DNA from: Verrucomicrobiaceae bacterium
GTDB taxonomy: Bacteria; Verrucomicrobiota; Verrucomicrobiia; Verrucomicrobiales; Verrucomicrobiaceae
DNA length: 5,318 nt
NCBI GenBank assembly: GCA_021151605.1
Contig: JAGKWZ010000371.1
Coordinates: 1-5,318, forward strand
Direction of reading: 5' to 3'
Part shown: one piece after another, positions 5,257 through 5,318 of the stretch
How the letters are laid out: each line of letters begins with the position of its first letter
How positions within the stretch are numbered: position 1 is the stretch's first letter
Program-made: the position numbers and the translations under genes
The notes under the pieces: generated by a model
Seen by the model: only the letters and a program-made list of their open reading frames with translations
The model's database searches: none
What the model was told of the DNA's origin: nothing

Positions 5257-5318
5257 GAGGATACCCAGGTCTGGGAAGTACGCCTGAATTTTGATGAAAC
5301 GCCGGCGTTGTTCAGCCT
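5239..5318 (+). CDS. Candidate 5' end of a Sfp-type 4'-phosphopantetheinyl transferase, cut by the right edge
   Basis: A plus-strand frame is open from 5110 to the edge. Its last part reads L-P-H-E-D-T-Q-V-W-E-V-R-L-N-F-D-E-T-P-A-L-F-S. This matches the N-terminal pattern of Sfp-type phosphopantetheinyl transferases, in which a short leader with an acidic residue precedes a V-W-x-V-x-L strand and a helix leading to the L-S-x-D-E-R region. That region would lie beyond the window, so the call rests on about 25 residues. Such enzymes attach the phosphopantetheine arm to carrier proteins in the cytoplasm. There is no ATG; TTG 5239 (with AGAGG some 10 nt upstream) or GTG 5197 could start it. It would be divergent from the sulfatase cluster and overlap the signal-peptide fragment. 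A shadow of the minus strand is the main alternative. Confidence 0.35.
   Translation, partial: MECLPHEDTQVWEVRLNFDETPALFS

Noticed and set aside
5298..5309. Perfect 12-bp palindrome AACGCCGGCGTT near the right edge
   Set aside because: About one perfect 12-bp palindrome is expected by chance in 5.3 kb, and it lies inside the likely plus-strand coding sequence.

Overview
The window looks like part of a polysaccharide-degradation region from a moderately GC-rich bacterium, most likely Verrucomicrobiota or a relative such as Planctomycetota. The reasons are several secreted enzymes in a row with signal peptides ending in '...AA(D/G)E', a type I sulfatase beside a SASA-type esterase and a GH99/WbsX-like protein, and no Shine-Dalgarno sequence ahead of any start codon. 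This placement is inference; there is no rRNA or other marker gene here.

All well-supported genes are on the minus strand, so the transcription order runs from high to low coordinates. At the right edge (about 5158-5318) there is a conflict. A 32-codon minus-strand ORF encodes little more than a signal peptide, and a plus-strand reading frame running off the window resembles the start of a Sfp-type 4'-phosphopantetheinyl transferase. Next come a secreted sulfatase (5098-3548), a 41-codon ORF whose stop overlaps the next start (3543-3418), and a secreted SASA/SGNH esterase (3418-2660). A 93-bp gap holds a stem-loop and a good sigma70-like promoter, which drives an AAA_14/DUF4143 ATPase (2566-1343) apparently from a leaderless mRNA. 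After that comes a 50-codon ORF that is the broken 5' end of a second SASA esterase (1320-1168). It overlaps by 4 nt the start of a secreted GH99/WbsX-like TIM-barrel protein (1171-68). Finally, the first codons of another secreted protein (43-1) run off the left edge.

Taken together, the sulfatase, the esterase and the glycosidase-like protein would strip sulfate, strip acyl groups and cleave a glycan outside the cytoplasm. The cytoplasmic ATPase does not fit that pathway and carries its own promoter, so it looks like an independent insertion. The most interesting signals are small: truncated secreted-protein ORFs between the intact genes, the leaderless ATPase promoter with a palindrome in its spacer, and two short repeat elements (a heptanucleotide repeat and an 8-bp hairpin) inside the sulfatase gene. 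I see no tRNA, rRNA, CRISPR array, transposase or recognisable defence system. The only stretches without a convincing gene are under 200 bp, and each is described below.
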